DNA of 64,000 bases from Poa pratensis (lineage: Eukaryota > Streptophyta > Magnoliopsida > Poales > Poaceae). Position 1 is the stretch's first letter; each line of letters starts with the position of its first letter. The translations under genes and the position numbers were made by a program. Positions 22,255-32,516 of this stretch are shown in pieces. The notes beneath the pieces are model-generated. The model was not told the origin of the DNA. It did no database searches and saw only the letters and a list, made by a program, of their open reading frames with translations. The stretch is taken from NCBI GenBank assembly GCA_947311845.1, contig CAMZMU010000063.1:125586914-125650913 (forward strand), in the 5' to 3' direction.

Positions 22255-25200
22255 TTTTGCTAATTCTCAGTCGACTGAGAATTATGTCGACTGCTTAGCC
22301 GTCCACCTTGATCGATTGATCGCTAATTTTCACCGAGCGACGTCTCGTACAAACCATCGTGGCCGTTTCAGACTAACTTGAAATTGTGTTGAGCTGACTT
22401 TACCTCGTCCGTACATGTTTCCTGGGCCGTGAGCATCTGCTAGAGTTTTCCTTTGCTTTTTTTTTGTTCCTGTTACTTATTTCTCATTGCTTTTTTTTGT
22501 TTGATATGTATTCTCATTGCTAGTTACCTGCATGGGTACGAACAAGTTTTCCTTTTTCATGGCTGCATGAAATATGTTTGCGGTTATTTCGTCCTATTTT
22601 TTGATATGTTTTGTTTTGTTTTTTTGATTTTGTGTGTGATACTTTAAATATTTCCATCCGTGATAATGTTTTTTTTTCAAATTAGAATGATCTCCTTGTC
22701 CTTGTCGTGCTAGGCCTTTTTTGTCTGTTGTTATTTACTTTCGGTTTTTCTAATTCTCATGCGCATAAGAACTAAGTTAGCGCTCAATCGCATGCTAGAC
22801 CATTGGATCTCGTTTGTGCTTTGTGATTCGTGCTTTTCGTGTTTGGTTGTGGTGTGGCATGTTTTCGTTTTTTCCCCTGTGGGCCCTAGAGAGACCCGTT
22901 ATTTTTTTTAGTTGTTTATGTTTTTGGGTCGTTTTGTTGGGCATGTTTTCTTTTTTGGGTGCGGTTGTTTCTTTTTTTATTTCGTTGGTTGATCTCTTTT
23001 TTGTTTGTGGTGTTTTTTTAAATGCATCTGGTCATAATTTTTTAAATATTTTTAGTTGCGAAATAATGCTGAGTTCACTAGAGGTCAACGCTTGTTTGTG
23101 AGAGTGTTTGTGAGAGACTCGGCCACAGTCGTTGTTGGGGTTGGTCTCTATTTTTTAGATTTTTTTAGTTTTGTGTTTTTTGTGAACAGTGAGTATTTTA
23201 GACAGTTACTAATGTGATAATAATTTAATTCTGCGGCATATCTAATATTTGTATGTTTAATCCAACTTGTAGCTTTTGTATTTTTGGGGAAAAAGATGGA
23301 CATGATTTTGTGGTGTGTGTATCTTGTGCCAATAGCCAGCAAGCTTTCAAATTCTTTTCTAACGCTGATAGCATGTTGTAACTTCACTTGCAGCTTCTTT
23401 TTCTTTTTTCTAATTTTTTAATAGTTGTTGATAGCCAGTTTTGCAACTGACATTTCCTCTACCCTAATAGCTAGTTGGAACTGCAGTTGCAACATGATAT
23501 TCCTCTAACCCTAATATTCAGTTGCAACTGCCGTTGCAACTAAGATTTCTCTACCCTGATAGCCAGCTACACATGTACTTGCAACTGAGATTCTTCTGTC
23601 ATTGATAGACAGTTCCAATTGCACTTGCGACTAAGATTCCTCTACCGGATAGAAAACTGCAACTGCACTTGCAACTATGTATCGTCTAATGTGGTGTTTT
23701 CGCAGTACTTTGAAAGCTAGTTGCAACTACACTTGCAATTGGAATTTTTTATTTGTTATTTTTTCATTATTATTTTTATGTTTTATTTAATTATTATTAT
23801 TGTTTCCTTTTTTCTAAACTGAGTTGCAACTGCACTTGCAACTGAATTCGTCAACCCTGACGGCCAGTTGCAATTGCACCTGCAACTGAGATTTTTTGTT
23901 TTTATTATTTTAATGAGATTCGTCAACCCTAACGGACAGTTGCAACTACACCTATTAATTTCAAAGTTTATTTATTATTATTATTATTATTTGGTTTTTT
24001 ACAGAGTTGCAACTGCACTTGAATAGCTAGTTGCAACTGCAATTGCAACCGAGATTTCTCTATCCTGACAGCTAGTTGCAACTGCACTTGCAACTGATAT
24101 TTTCTCAACTTCATAGGCCAGTTGCAACTCAATTGCAATTGACTTTTCGTATGTTTTTTATATTTATATTTTTAGTTTTTAATTATTATTATCATTTTTT
24201 AACAGAGTTGCAACTGCTTCTCTGAAAATTTGATATTTTTTAGTCAATTTACAACTGCACTTGCAACTAGTTTCTTCCGACCCCCTGACAGCCAGCTGCA
24301 ACTTCACTTGCAATTGTGATTCTTCCGACCCGCTAATAGCCAGTTTTGCAACTACACTTGCAACTGTGATTCCTCTCACCCTGATACTAGTTGCAACGCA
24401 CTTGCAACTGGGATTTATTTTTGATTTTCTTATTTTAATTATTATTTTTAGTTTTAATTAATATTATTATTGTTGTTTTTTCTGAACTGAGTTTCAACTG
24501 CACTTGTAACTGAGATTTTTTGACCTAGTTGCAACTACAATTGCAACTGAGTTTCTTTTAGCGAGTTGCAACTGCACGTGCATCTGAGTTTTTGTAGGTA
24601 GTTACAACTGCACTTGCAATTGAGTCTTTCTTGACGCTATATATCGGTCGCAATTGAGATTTTGTTCCCTTGAAGTACAAGTTGGGCCTTTACTGTACAA
24701 AGCCCACCAAAAGGGCGATTCCTATTTGACGCATATTGCGTCCGCAACACGTACGTCTGCTACTCGACTCCGCAGTTGGGTGGCCCAGGTAGTATCTTTT
24801 TTGTCATGTTTTTTTCCTTTGCAATTTTCTTTTTCGGTTTTTTGGTTCCTTTTTCGGTTTGTTTGTTCTTTTTTATGTTCATTTTTGGTTCAAATGTGAA
24901 TATTTTGAAATTTGAAATCCATTCACATGTGAAATTTGTTCAAATTTGAAAATTGTTCACATGTGCAAATTGTTCATATTTGATTAACGTTCATATTTTA
25001 AAAACCGTTCACATTTAAAATTGTTCAGATTTGAAATTTGTTCACATATAAAAATCGTTCATATTTTGAAATTGTTCAGATCTAAAAATTGTTCCGATTG
25101 TGATTTAGAGCCGTTCGGATTCTCGTTTAACATCAACTGAATGTCAGCTTAGTTGCTTGGTCCTGGACTCCTGGTCGCTCCACCTAGAAGAGCCATGTTC

Positions 25201-25450
25201 GAATCCTAGCTAAGCAATTCTGCAGTTCGGTTTTTCATTTTTATGTGTTTTTTCTGGCAGCGCAGTTGGGCTGGCCCACCTAGACTCTGGATAATGCGAA
25301 AACAAAACAGGAGAAACAAACAAAAAGCCCAACAGAAAAGAAAGCCCAACAACAAAGATGACAAGGGTTGCTGGACCAAATTCGCGCGTGCTGACGTCAT
25401 GCGACTGAGAATTATGTTAATTCTCAGTCGCATGAGACTTAGAGAGACCC
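22255..25450 (-). mobile_element. Unclassified 3.2-kb element with 12-bp flanking duplication
   Basis: AATTTCAATCGG lies at 22243-22254 and 25451-25462, flanking the segment exactly. Just inside each end is a palindrome built on the same motif: TAATTCTCAGTC/GACTGAGAATTA on the left, and TGCGACTGAGAATTA-tgt-TAATTCTCAGTCGCA on the right. The left edge begins TTTT, which would be a short A tail on the minus strand. Inside lie T-rich sequence, a long array of TTGCAACTGCACTTGCAACT-like repeats, and an array of TTCAAATTTGAAA-like repeats at about 24890-25090. A GTTCGAATCC motif near 25198 resembles a tRNA B box. No transposase or reverse transcriptase was found. The 12-bp duplication suits a retroposon better than a DNA transposon, but the class is open. 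Confidence 0.6.
23380..24660. repeat. Degenerate repeat array (GTTGCAACTGCACTTGCAACTGAGATT)
   Basis: Some 20-25 copies of a core (AGTTGCAACTGCACTTGCAACTG) recur at irregular spacing, often followed by a TGAGATT or CCCTGATAGCCAG stretch. They are interrupted by T-rich and TTATTATTATT tracts. Spacing is too irregular for a simple satellite, and the frames are closed on both strands. Confidence 0.75.
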
Positions 25451-25684
25451 AATTTCAATCGGCGAGACCAATGTCATAAAACTTGGAAGATCAAATATCG
25501 AAAATGGGCAATTTCGCCGATTCAAGCAGTCCAAAAGAGTACACAATTGATAGATAGAGTCGTCCAACTTTATTAATTATTTATTTGAACCTGGAAGAAA
25601 CATGATAAGTTTGCATGCATGCAAGCGAGAGCATGCCAATCACTGCTGGACTCTTAGATAGACGGGGCCAAATCACTCGAACAT

Positions 25685-27792
25685 CTACTGCGGATTGGGT
25701 GGCCTGGAGTTGGCCGCGCTGACCCTGGATCCCCATTCCAGGAGCTCCTTGCTGGTGTCGTCCTTGTGCGCGATCACCTCGATGAAGCAGAGGCAGTCCT
25801 GCTTCTCCCCGGTGGCCGTCTCGATCGCGGCCGTCAGCTCCTCCTCGCAAGTCACCTGCATCATCAATCAAGCTAATAATTAGTTTCCTCTTATTAATGC
25901 ATCCAGCTGCCATTAACGAGGATATGGCGAGACAGAGAATTTGTTAAGTACCTTGGCGGTCCAGCACTTGCCCTCTCCGTTGTGGATGGCGTCGACGAGG
26001 CCGGTGTAGTTCCAGTTCTTGATGACGTTGTATGGCCCGTCGTGGATCTCCACCTCGATGGTGTACCCACCATTGTTAATGAGGAAGATGATGCTGTTCT
26101 GCTCGCAGCGGAGCATCGTCGACACGTCCTGCGCCGTCACCTGGAAGCTGCCGTCGCCAATGCAGGCGATGACGCGCTTGTCGCTGGCACCCTGGGCGTA
26201 CCCGAGCAGCGCCCCGACCGACCATCCGATGGAGCCGTACTGCATCTGGAACTCGTACCTGCACGCACGGACAAGCAAGCTGCATGCTCATAATAATTTT
26301 CAGCGGCGGGGAGGTGCAAGGCGTAGAGTGTGGTGGTGCTTACCCGCAGCCGTCAGGGAGCTTGAGCTTCTGGCAGTTGAACCACGAGTCGCCGGTCTCG
26401 GCGATGACGGCGCTGTCGCCCGTGAGCATCTTCTGGACATGCTTGAAGAGCACGTTCACGCGCAGCGGCTCCCCGGGCTCGCTCTCCGGCGGCTGGCCGT
26501 CCGGCACGAAGATCCTCTTGTAGTTCTCGTACGCGGTCGTGTTCTTGGTCACCCTCTTGGCCAGCTCCGACAGAAAGTCCTTCATCATGATGCACCCGAA
26601 GGCCGGGCCGTTGCCGACAGTGACGCGGTCGGCCTGCACGATCACCGCCTTCTCCTTCTTGAGCAGGAACGAGTACCCCACGGAGCTGTAGTCGTTGAAG
26701 ATCGGGCCGGCGAAGATGTAGGCGTCCGCTGACTCCACGATCTCAGCGCAGAACGCGGTGCTCACCGCGCCCCAGTAGGTTCCGAGGAAGCGAGGCAGCG
26801 TCTCCGCCACCATTCCCTTCGCCGACGGCATGGTCGCCACAGCGTACCCGCTCGCGTCCGCCAGCTCCGCGAACGCCGCGCCCGCCTTGGCAACCCGGAG
26901 CTTCGGCCCGGCCACCATCACCGGCTTCACGGCCTTGTCCAGGAACTGCACCGTCGCCTCCACCGCCGCCTCGAGTCCCATCTGGTTGCTCATCCTGCAA
27001 ACGCACATACACCATTCATCGATCAATACATCGCCACGTCCATGCATGCAACTCATGATCAACCATGACACGTAAACAAGAAAAAAAAAGCAAAAAAAAA
27101 AAGATCACAATGCATGACCTTGGGGAGAGGAAGTAGGGCACCGGGTCGTGGCTGAAGGTTGGGTGGGAGACGCCGGGGAGATTGCAGCTGACGCTGATGT
27201 ACACGGGCTTGCTCTCCTTGATCGCCGTAGAGATGGCCTTGTCGATCTGCTCATGGGCGTCCTCGAGGTTGTTGACGACGGCCTGGTAGCAGGTGACGGT
27301 CTGGAAGGCTCGGAGCTCCTGCGAAAAGTCCGGGAGGCCGATGGTGTGGTGAAGGATGCGGTTGGTGCCATAGTCGTTGGAGTTGGGTCCTCCGACGATG
27401 CAGATCAAGGGGAGGTTCTCGCTATAGGCGCCGGCGATGGCGTTGAGCACGCTGAGCCCGCCGACGGTGAAGGTGACGGCGCAGGCACCCACGCCCTTGG
27501 CGCGCGCGTACCCGTCGGCGGCGTACCCGGCGTTGAGCTCGTTGCAGCAGCCGACGAAGCGGAGGCCGGGCTCGGCAATGAGGTGGTCGAGGAGGGTGAG
27601 GTTGAAGTCGCCCGGCACGCCGAACACGTCGCTCACGCCCACCTGCACCAGGCGCCGCGCGAGGTGGCGGCCCAGCGTGGCCTCGGCGGAGCCGGAAGCG
27701 TGCGCCGACGAGGCTGGGAAGGTGGCGGGGCACGCCAGCGCGCCGCTGGGCGCCGCCTTGGGCCCGTCCACGGAGCCGATGCCCGTGTCCAT
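25685..27792 (-). CDS. PDC: Pyruvate decarboxylase
   Basis: Four exons on the minus strand: 27119-27792, 26344-26994, 25952-26258 and 25685-25855. All introns have GT/AG ends and matching phases. They total 1803 bases, or 600 residues, the usual plant PDC length. Plant PDCs convert pyruvate to acetaldehyde and CO2 in the cytosol with thiamine diphosphate and magnesium, the first step of ethanol fermentation, important under flooding. The N-terminal domain has the catalytic glutamate region ([17 protein letters not shown]) and the paired histidines (ILHHTIG). The C-terminal domain has the cofactor motif GDGSFQ...NNGGYTIE. The C-terminus is complete ([11 protein letters not shown]). The ATG at 27790-27792 is chosen because the protein [10 protein letters not shown] is the typical start; an upstream in-frame ATG would lie ahead of the TATA box. 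No damage was seen, so it should be functional. Confidence 0.96.
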
Positions 27793-27892
27793 GGTTGATC
27801 GAGATCCGGCCGACACGTACGTGGGAGAGGAGGGAGGACGAAAGATTGAGAGGAGATTTCTTGGGGTGGTTTGACCTGTGTCTGGTCGTCGC

Positions 27893-27900
27893 AATTTATA
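27893..27900 (-). promoter_or_regulatory. TATA box of the PDC gene
   Basis: The minus strand reads TATAAATT about 100 bases upstream of the ATG, giving a 5' UTR of about 75 bases. Confidence 0.6.
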
Positions 27901-28851
27901 CGTGGAGAGAATCAAGCTAGGGCGGCAAGTAATTAGCCTCGGTTTATTTTTAGGCCAGCTAAAAAATCCTCCTCAAGAAATAAAATAGAGGTAGCGACGG
28001 GATACACGTGTCCGAAATTGGCGTGATCGGTCGCTGCGTTGTGGGGCAGGGAGACTCCTCGGGCCTACTAGTCAGTCGGTGTTTGCTTGTTAAACAGGCA
28101 TTGTTTGGTTTAAATCGGGTGCGATTAATTGCCAACATTTGGGTTTGGAGAGCAAGTCACGAATTTCTTACCGTACAAGGCGCAGGTTTTCTGTTACAGT
28201 TGCATCAACATTTGGGCTAGCAACATTCATGGGCCGTATATATACAAGCCAATCATTATGTGTATCCTATGTGTATGGCACCTTAATATTTATGGCAAAC
28301 ATAAATTTAAACATAATGACATATTTGCATTTTCCAACTTTTATGTATTTAGACATTGATCGAACACGAATTAGAATGAGTTACTTTTAGCTTGAGAGCT
28401 GATCAATCGTATGGTAATTTTTATATTACAAGTACACATGCCCATTTATTTGCAATCGCGTTGTGGGGTGGTCTCATGGTGAAACTATTCCGCAACGGAT
28501 GGATCATGGCGGGGTGGCGAGACCGCTCTACTTGTAAGCTGCAGTAGAGTTGACGATGTGGATGGTGGTAGAAAGGATATGTCGCACATCGAAAGTTGAC
28601 TTGTGATGAACCTCATCACTATGATTGGCCATTTTTTTAACCTTGAGCAATAGAAAAGGCTCAAACTATTATCTATGTTAATAATTAATGATAGCTACAT
28701 ATTTACAGGGCACTCATCCATCGCATTGGCGTCTTACTTGTAATTCGGCAGATGCAACTTTTTGTTTTTTATGTGTTTGGATTTGTGGTAACGTGCATTC
28801 TTATGCAGAGGCTGGGTGTAATGCTTAAACTTTTTAAGTAATAAAGTTATT
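27901..28851. other. PDC promoter side and intergenic sequence
   Basis: No further gene was recognised. The open frames at 28008-28390 overlap in three frames and show no domain. Confidence 0.45.
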
Positions 28852-29148
28852 GAGAACTTGCCTGTGGCAAGATGGTTAGGTGGGTGGTTGTACCCCCAGC
28901 CCACCAGAGTTCAAACCCCAGGTTTGACGCTGGTGTTTCTCATTTAAGGCGGAATATTCTTCAGTGGGAGGCGACGTTCCCGTCGACAACGAGGCGCCCG
29001 TGGTGACTTCGTCAATCTCAAGACTCGACCCGCCGACTCAGTCTCTCGGAGGTGCTCATAGGGGTAGGGTGTGCGTGCGTGCGTTCATAGGGGTGAGTGT
29101 GTGCGCGTGTATATGATCGCTTGCGTTGTACTGTGTTTCGCAAAAAAA
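28852..29148 (+). mobile_element. Au-type SINE
   Basis: A tRNA-derived head has an A box (TGGCAAGATGG) and a B box (GAGTTCAAACCCC). It is followed by the body CGGAATATTC..CAGTGGGAGGCGACGTTCCC, CTCTCGGAGGTGCTCATAGG, and a short A tail. It is flanked by a 16-bp duplication, AAGTAATAAAGTTATT, at 28836-28851 and 29149-29164. The sequence matches the Au SINE of wheat and relatives as recalled. Confidence 0.9.
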
Positions 29149-29164
29149 AAGTAATAAAGTTATT

Positions 29165-29447
29165 TATCTATTTATTTTTACATATTTACAAGTTAGAAGC
29201 TCAAAGCCTCTTAAAAATAATGCATGCTGATACGAATAAATAAATGACAGTATGTGCCTAAGACAAAAACATCATAGCAGAAGCATCTACTAAGTCTGTA
29301 AATTATCTCCCTGAACTAGATAATTAAAAATTAACATATATGTGCCTAAGACAAAAACGTTAAAGTTTAGTAGACGTAATTACATACGCCAAGGGCTACC
29401 ACTTATCTCGTTGACAATTTAGATTCTTTTCCGACTTAATATGTTAA
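29165..29447. other. Intergenic, nothing recognised
   Basis: AT-rich sequence. A TGTGCCTAAGACAAAAAC stretch occurs twice, at about 29255 and 29341. Confidence 0.4.
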
Positions 29448-29820
29448 GGGTCTCTTTGGTTTAAAGAATTTTGAATTTCATAGCATTTAATCCATAGGTT
29501 TTTTTCATATGCATTCCATCTGGTTCAAAGGAATGAATTCTTCAAAATTCCTGCGGAATGCTTTCCCTATACTACAATACCATAGGAATTCTAGCAAAAG
29601 ATACTGGACCTCATGAAAAAATTCCTATGAGTCTATATGATAACTATGACTTGTACCCAACTCCATAGATTTTTTCTGCATTTTTCCCGTGCTGCAACCA
29701 AATAACTAGTGTAACCAGTTCTTGTGTTTTCACTTCCCATAGAATTCCACATGTCATGACATTATAATCGTAAGTTATCCTGTTCATGTGGTTTTCAATT
29801 CTTGTGAACCAAAGAGGCCC
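29448..29820. mobile_element. Tourist-like MITE (PIF/Harbinger)
   Basis: The ends are GGGTCTCTTTGGTTTAAAGAATT and the inverse of AATTCTTGTGAACCAAAGAGGCCC. The interior has the GAATTCTTCAAAATTCC and GGAATTC stretches common to this MITE group. A 3-bp TAA precedes the left end, but the right flank is TGG, so the duplication has decayed or been lost. Confidence 0.8.
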
Positions 29821-29986
29821 TGGTTAGTTGTCAACCAGGTAGTCACATATATTTGTGTTCTTGCAAGTCAATACCTCAAACATTGGTGGTTTCTTCAAAA
29901 ACAAAAGTTGGATGGTTGGTTGTGTGAAAAAATGGCCCAACAAGTGGTGTTAAGCGCAAAAAGCTCATCACCATGTATTTTCTCCG

Positions 29987-30265
29987 AAAAAGTATCTGGA
30001 ACTAACTTTCGGTGGGAAACGGTGAAACTGGCGGAAAAAAGTATTTTCTACAAAAAATCTCAATTTACAAGTTAATACTCAAATTTGTTTAGGAGTTACG
30101 GAAATGCCAAATGCATTGTTGAACTTCTGTTTATATCTGAATTTGTTCATATCTCCTTAACATGCAACTGTATTTTTATTGATTTTTTCTAAAAAAAATA
30201 ACGTAATTTCACCGCGGTTTTCACCGGTTTCCACCGAAAGTTGATTTTCAGGGGATATACTTTCC
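29987..30265. mobile_element. MITE with TAACTTTCGGTGG inverted ends
   Basis: TAACTTTCGGTGGGAAACGG (from 30003) is the inverse of the stretch ending CCGGTTTCCACCGAAAGTT at about 30242. Weaker pairing extends outwards to AAAGTAT and ATACTTT. No sure target duplication was found, so the edges are approximate and the family is unknown. Confidence 0.6.
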
Positions 30266-30530
30266 ATGTTCTCTCTGGCCCTGCACCCCAACATTTAAAA
30301 TTGTTTAAGAGATTTTTGTTCTCCGAGACAAATTAGCTGAAAAACGTGAAATATTTCTGAAGATTTTCTCTGTCGAATTAATCATAAGATGAAAGAGTGA
30401 CTGCGTTAGGCAAAGTAGACTACTACTGCGTATAACTACAGCTGACGCCTGACAGATTAGTCAGGCCGTAACTGACAACAATAACATGAAAACAAGCTAC
30501 CGGCACAGCTCTGCACCTATATATGGATAT

Positions 30531-31505
30531 TTAGCAGGTACTAGGAAGCACCCAAAAGGCTTTATTCGCTGCCGGAGCGTCGTCAAGCTTCACCGACTCC
30601 ATGCTCCCGTCCTTCACATCGAGTACCACCAGCTTCTTCGCCTTCGGGTACGCCACGTACACGCAGTCCCCTCGCAGCCCGGTCTGGCCTCCCGCTACGC
30701 ACGAGGCACCAAAGTTGAACAGCGACAGCACGAACGCGCGGCCGCCGAGATCACCCACCCGGCGCCACCGCGAGCCTTCGAAATCCATCACGCGGACGAT
30801 CGTTCCATTCACCTTACGCATGTCGATCGCGTCGAACAGCAGCTCGACCATGTAGAGGTCCCCCTCGGACTCCACCAGGTAGTCAACAGCGTGCGTGACG
30901 CTCTCGTGTGCCTCGACGGCGGCGATGGAGCCGAACGCCGGGGCGGCGCCGGGGGAGGAGAAGTCGATCACGCCCAGCTCGGTTTTCATGGGGTTGAAGT
31001 AGAACTTGCCACGGCACGCCGCGATCGGGGTGATCACGGTCTTCTCGAGCAGCGTCAGATCATCCGCGTCGTACGGCTGGGTGCCGATGTCGTAGTCGTA
31101 CTTGTGCCACTGCTGATTCTTGTCGCCGTCGTCGTCTCCGATGCGGTGGTACCAGATGAAGGCGGCGTCCAGCTCGACGAGTAGCACGACGCAGCCGGGG
31201 CCGGTGGGCTCGTCGGAGAGCAGGCAGTTGTAGTCTATGAGAAGGGCTTGGTCGATGGCTAGCGGCGGCAGGTCGATCTTGCGGCGGCTGCGCGGGCTGT
31301 AGAGGAACGTGGACAGGGAGGTCGGGTCATGGGCTAGCAGGTACCCTCGCGCGGTGGGCAGGATGGTCTTGTTGGCCAGCAGCTCGTCGACGTCTTCAAT
31401 GTCAGCGCCGGCGAGGGGTCTCTTCTCCGGGACGCTGAAGAGGACGGTCAACCTGTCCATGGCGCGGTGGAAGGCGAGGCACGGCAGCACGAGACTCGAC
31501 GACAT
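30531..31505 (-). CDS. DUF295 (KIB1-4 beta-propeller) protein
   Basis: Single-exon gene of 324 residues. The start MSSSLVLPCLAFHR is typical of grass DUF295 proteins that lack an F-box; a longer frame to 31643 has no such start. Conserved parts include TARGYLLAHD (about residue 49), the SLSTFLYSPRSRRKIDLPPL stretch, VITPIAACRGKFYF and, near the C-terminus, GLRGDCVYVAYPK with ..VKLDDAP. The family forms a beta-propeller and is strongly expanded in grasses. Members with an F-box can be SCF adaptors, but the function of the F-box-less ones is mostly unknown. The frame is intact. The start lies 260 bases from the divergent U5 promoter. Confidence 0.85.
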   Translation of the reverse strand: MSSSLVLPCLAFHRAMDRLTVLFSVPEKRPLAGADIEDVDELLANKTILPTARGYLLAHDPTSLSTFLYSPRSRRKIDLPPLAIDQALLIDYNCLLSDEPTGPGCVVLLVELDAAFIWYHRIGDDDGDKNQQWHKYDYDIGTQPYDADDLTLLEKTVITPIAACRGKFYFNPMKTELGVIDFSSPGAAPAFGSIAAVEAHESVTHAVDYLVESEGDLYMVELLFDAIDMRKVNGTIVRVMDFEGSRWRRVGDLGGRAFVLSLFNFGASCVAGGQTGLRGDCVYVAYPKAKKLVVLDVKDGSMESVKLDDAPAANKAFWVLPSTC

Positions 31506-31766
31506 TGCCGATGGTTGTCCAGATTTTCTTCTCGCTCGATCGGTGGGGATCATATGGATCAACTTTGTTTTTGACAAGTTGTACCGGGTTCGATCAAGAG
31601 CTCGACAAAACCACGATTGGGCCGTCGACGAATCGAAGCCCAAGTTCAGGCCCGTTTTGTCTCGAGCTCGGCCATGTGGATTCTGGGCCTACGGCCTCCT
31701 AGCAGCAAAGCCGCCGGGTCCGGGAGATGGGATGGGAGTCGAGCGCAGTCTGTAGCTCTCGTTTTA

Positions 31767-31777
31767 GTCCCACCTCG
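31767..31777 (+). promoter_or_regulatory. Upstream sequence element (USE) of the U5 gene
   Basis: GTCCCACCTCG matches the plant snRNA element RTCCCACATCG at 10 of 11 positions. There are 32 bases between it and the TATA box. The wider spacing is that of RNA polymerase II snRNA genes (U1, U2, U4, U5), not the shorter spacing of polymerase III U6 genes. Confidence 0.85.
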
Positions 31778-31809
31778 CTTGTGCTGAGGGAGCGGCGGCC
31801 AGCGAGGTG

Positions 31810-31818
31810 TATAAATAA
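31810..31818 (+). promoter_or_regulatory. TATA box of the U5 gene
   Basis: TATAAATAA lies about 30 bases upstream of the inferred RNA start and in fixed spacing from the USE. Confidence 0.85.
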
Positions 31819-31841
31819 GCACCCAGGGCCAGCGATGAGAG

Positions 31842-31967
31842 GCACGCAGCTGCGTGGTGAGCACAAAGCGAACTATTCTTTCGCCTTTTACTAAAGAATA
31901 CCGTGTGCACGCCACAATAAGCAGCATACGCTTATTTTTGAAGGGTCTTTCCTCTTGGGAAGGTCCC
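31842..31967 (+). ncRNA. U5 spliceosomal snRNA
   Basis: The universally conserved U5 loop I, CGCCTTTTACT, lies at 31882-31892. It is closed by the stem ATTCTTT (31875-31881) with AAAGAAT (31893-31899). Loop I holds the exon ends during both splicing steps. GTGAGCAC (about 31856) and GTGTGCAC (about 31903) flank it and match plant U5. The Sm site ATTTTTG is at 31934-31940, followed by a 3' hairpin (GGGTCTTTCC/GGGAAGGTCCC) ending near 31967. USE and TATA elements stand upstream at the expected spacing, so this is a complete and probably expressed gene rather than a retrocopy. The exact 5' end (31840-31843) is inferred from the TATA distance. Confidence 0.93.
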
Positions 31968-32516
31968 ACAATTCAATTATATTAAAAGGTTTTACTTAGA
32001 TTTCTTGCTACAAAGAAATTCTAAGCTATCTTTAGCTCATGCTATTCCATTCATCTTCTGCGCATTTAATCATGTTGTACTCTATGCATTAGCCACAAAG
32101 AATGATTAGTACTCCCTCCGTTCCAAAAATTCGAATGTAGATCTATAAAATTCACTGGCATAAAAATAGTTCAGCTTTTCATCAAGTTGCTTTTATGCAT
32201 TTGCCAATCTTATTTCTGCTTTTCATTTCCCAGCTATTCTACATGTTACTTTATGCATTCTTCTTCGGCTAGGCTGTTACATATGATAGTGTACTTTGCC
32301 TAATTCAGTAAAATAAATAAATCAGAGGTACACATAACATGGCTGCCTCCACATATTTGCTGGCAGGACACCCGTTACAATGCCACCGGCCTACATGCTC
32401 AAACTCAAAGCACGCAGCTAACATCTTCAGAAGAACAACAAATCAAACCAAAGAATGCCATAATTACAGCGGGGAACGGACGGACTGCTGAAGGCTGCTG
32501 ATTTCACCCTCAGGCA
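31968..32516. other. Intergenic, with a truncated Stowaway end
   Basis: CTCCCTCCGTTCCAAAAATTCG at about 32113 is one end of a Stowaway MITE; the other end was not found. The rest is AT-rich sequence and the probable 3' UTR of the minus-strand pseudokinase gene. Confidence 0.55.

Noticed and set aside
25135..25215. tRNA gene (GTTCGAATCC B box)
   Set aside because: No cloverleaf could be drawn and no anticodon arm was found; kept only as a B-box-like motif in the element.
26019..27798. Plus-strand open frames up to 237 codons opposite PDC
   Set aside because: Shadows of the GC-rich minus-strand PDC exons.
30486..31184. 232-codon plus-strand frame
   Set aside because: Exact antisense shadow of the DUF295 gene.
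31646..31969. Minus-strand frame of 107 codons, and a U6-type reading of the promoter
   Set aside because: The region is the U5 gene on the plus strand; USE-TATA spacing and loop I fit U5, not U6.
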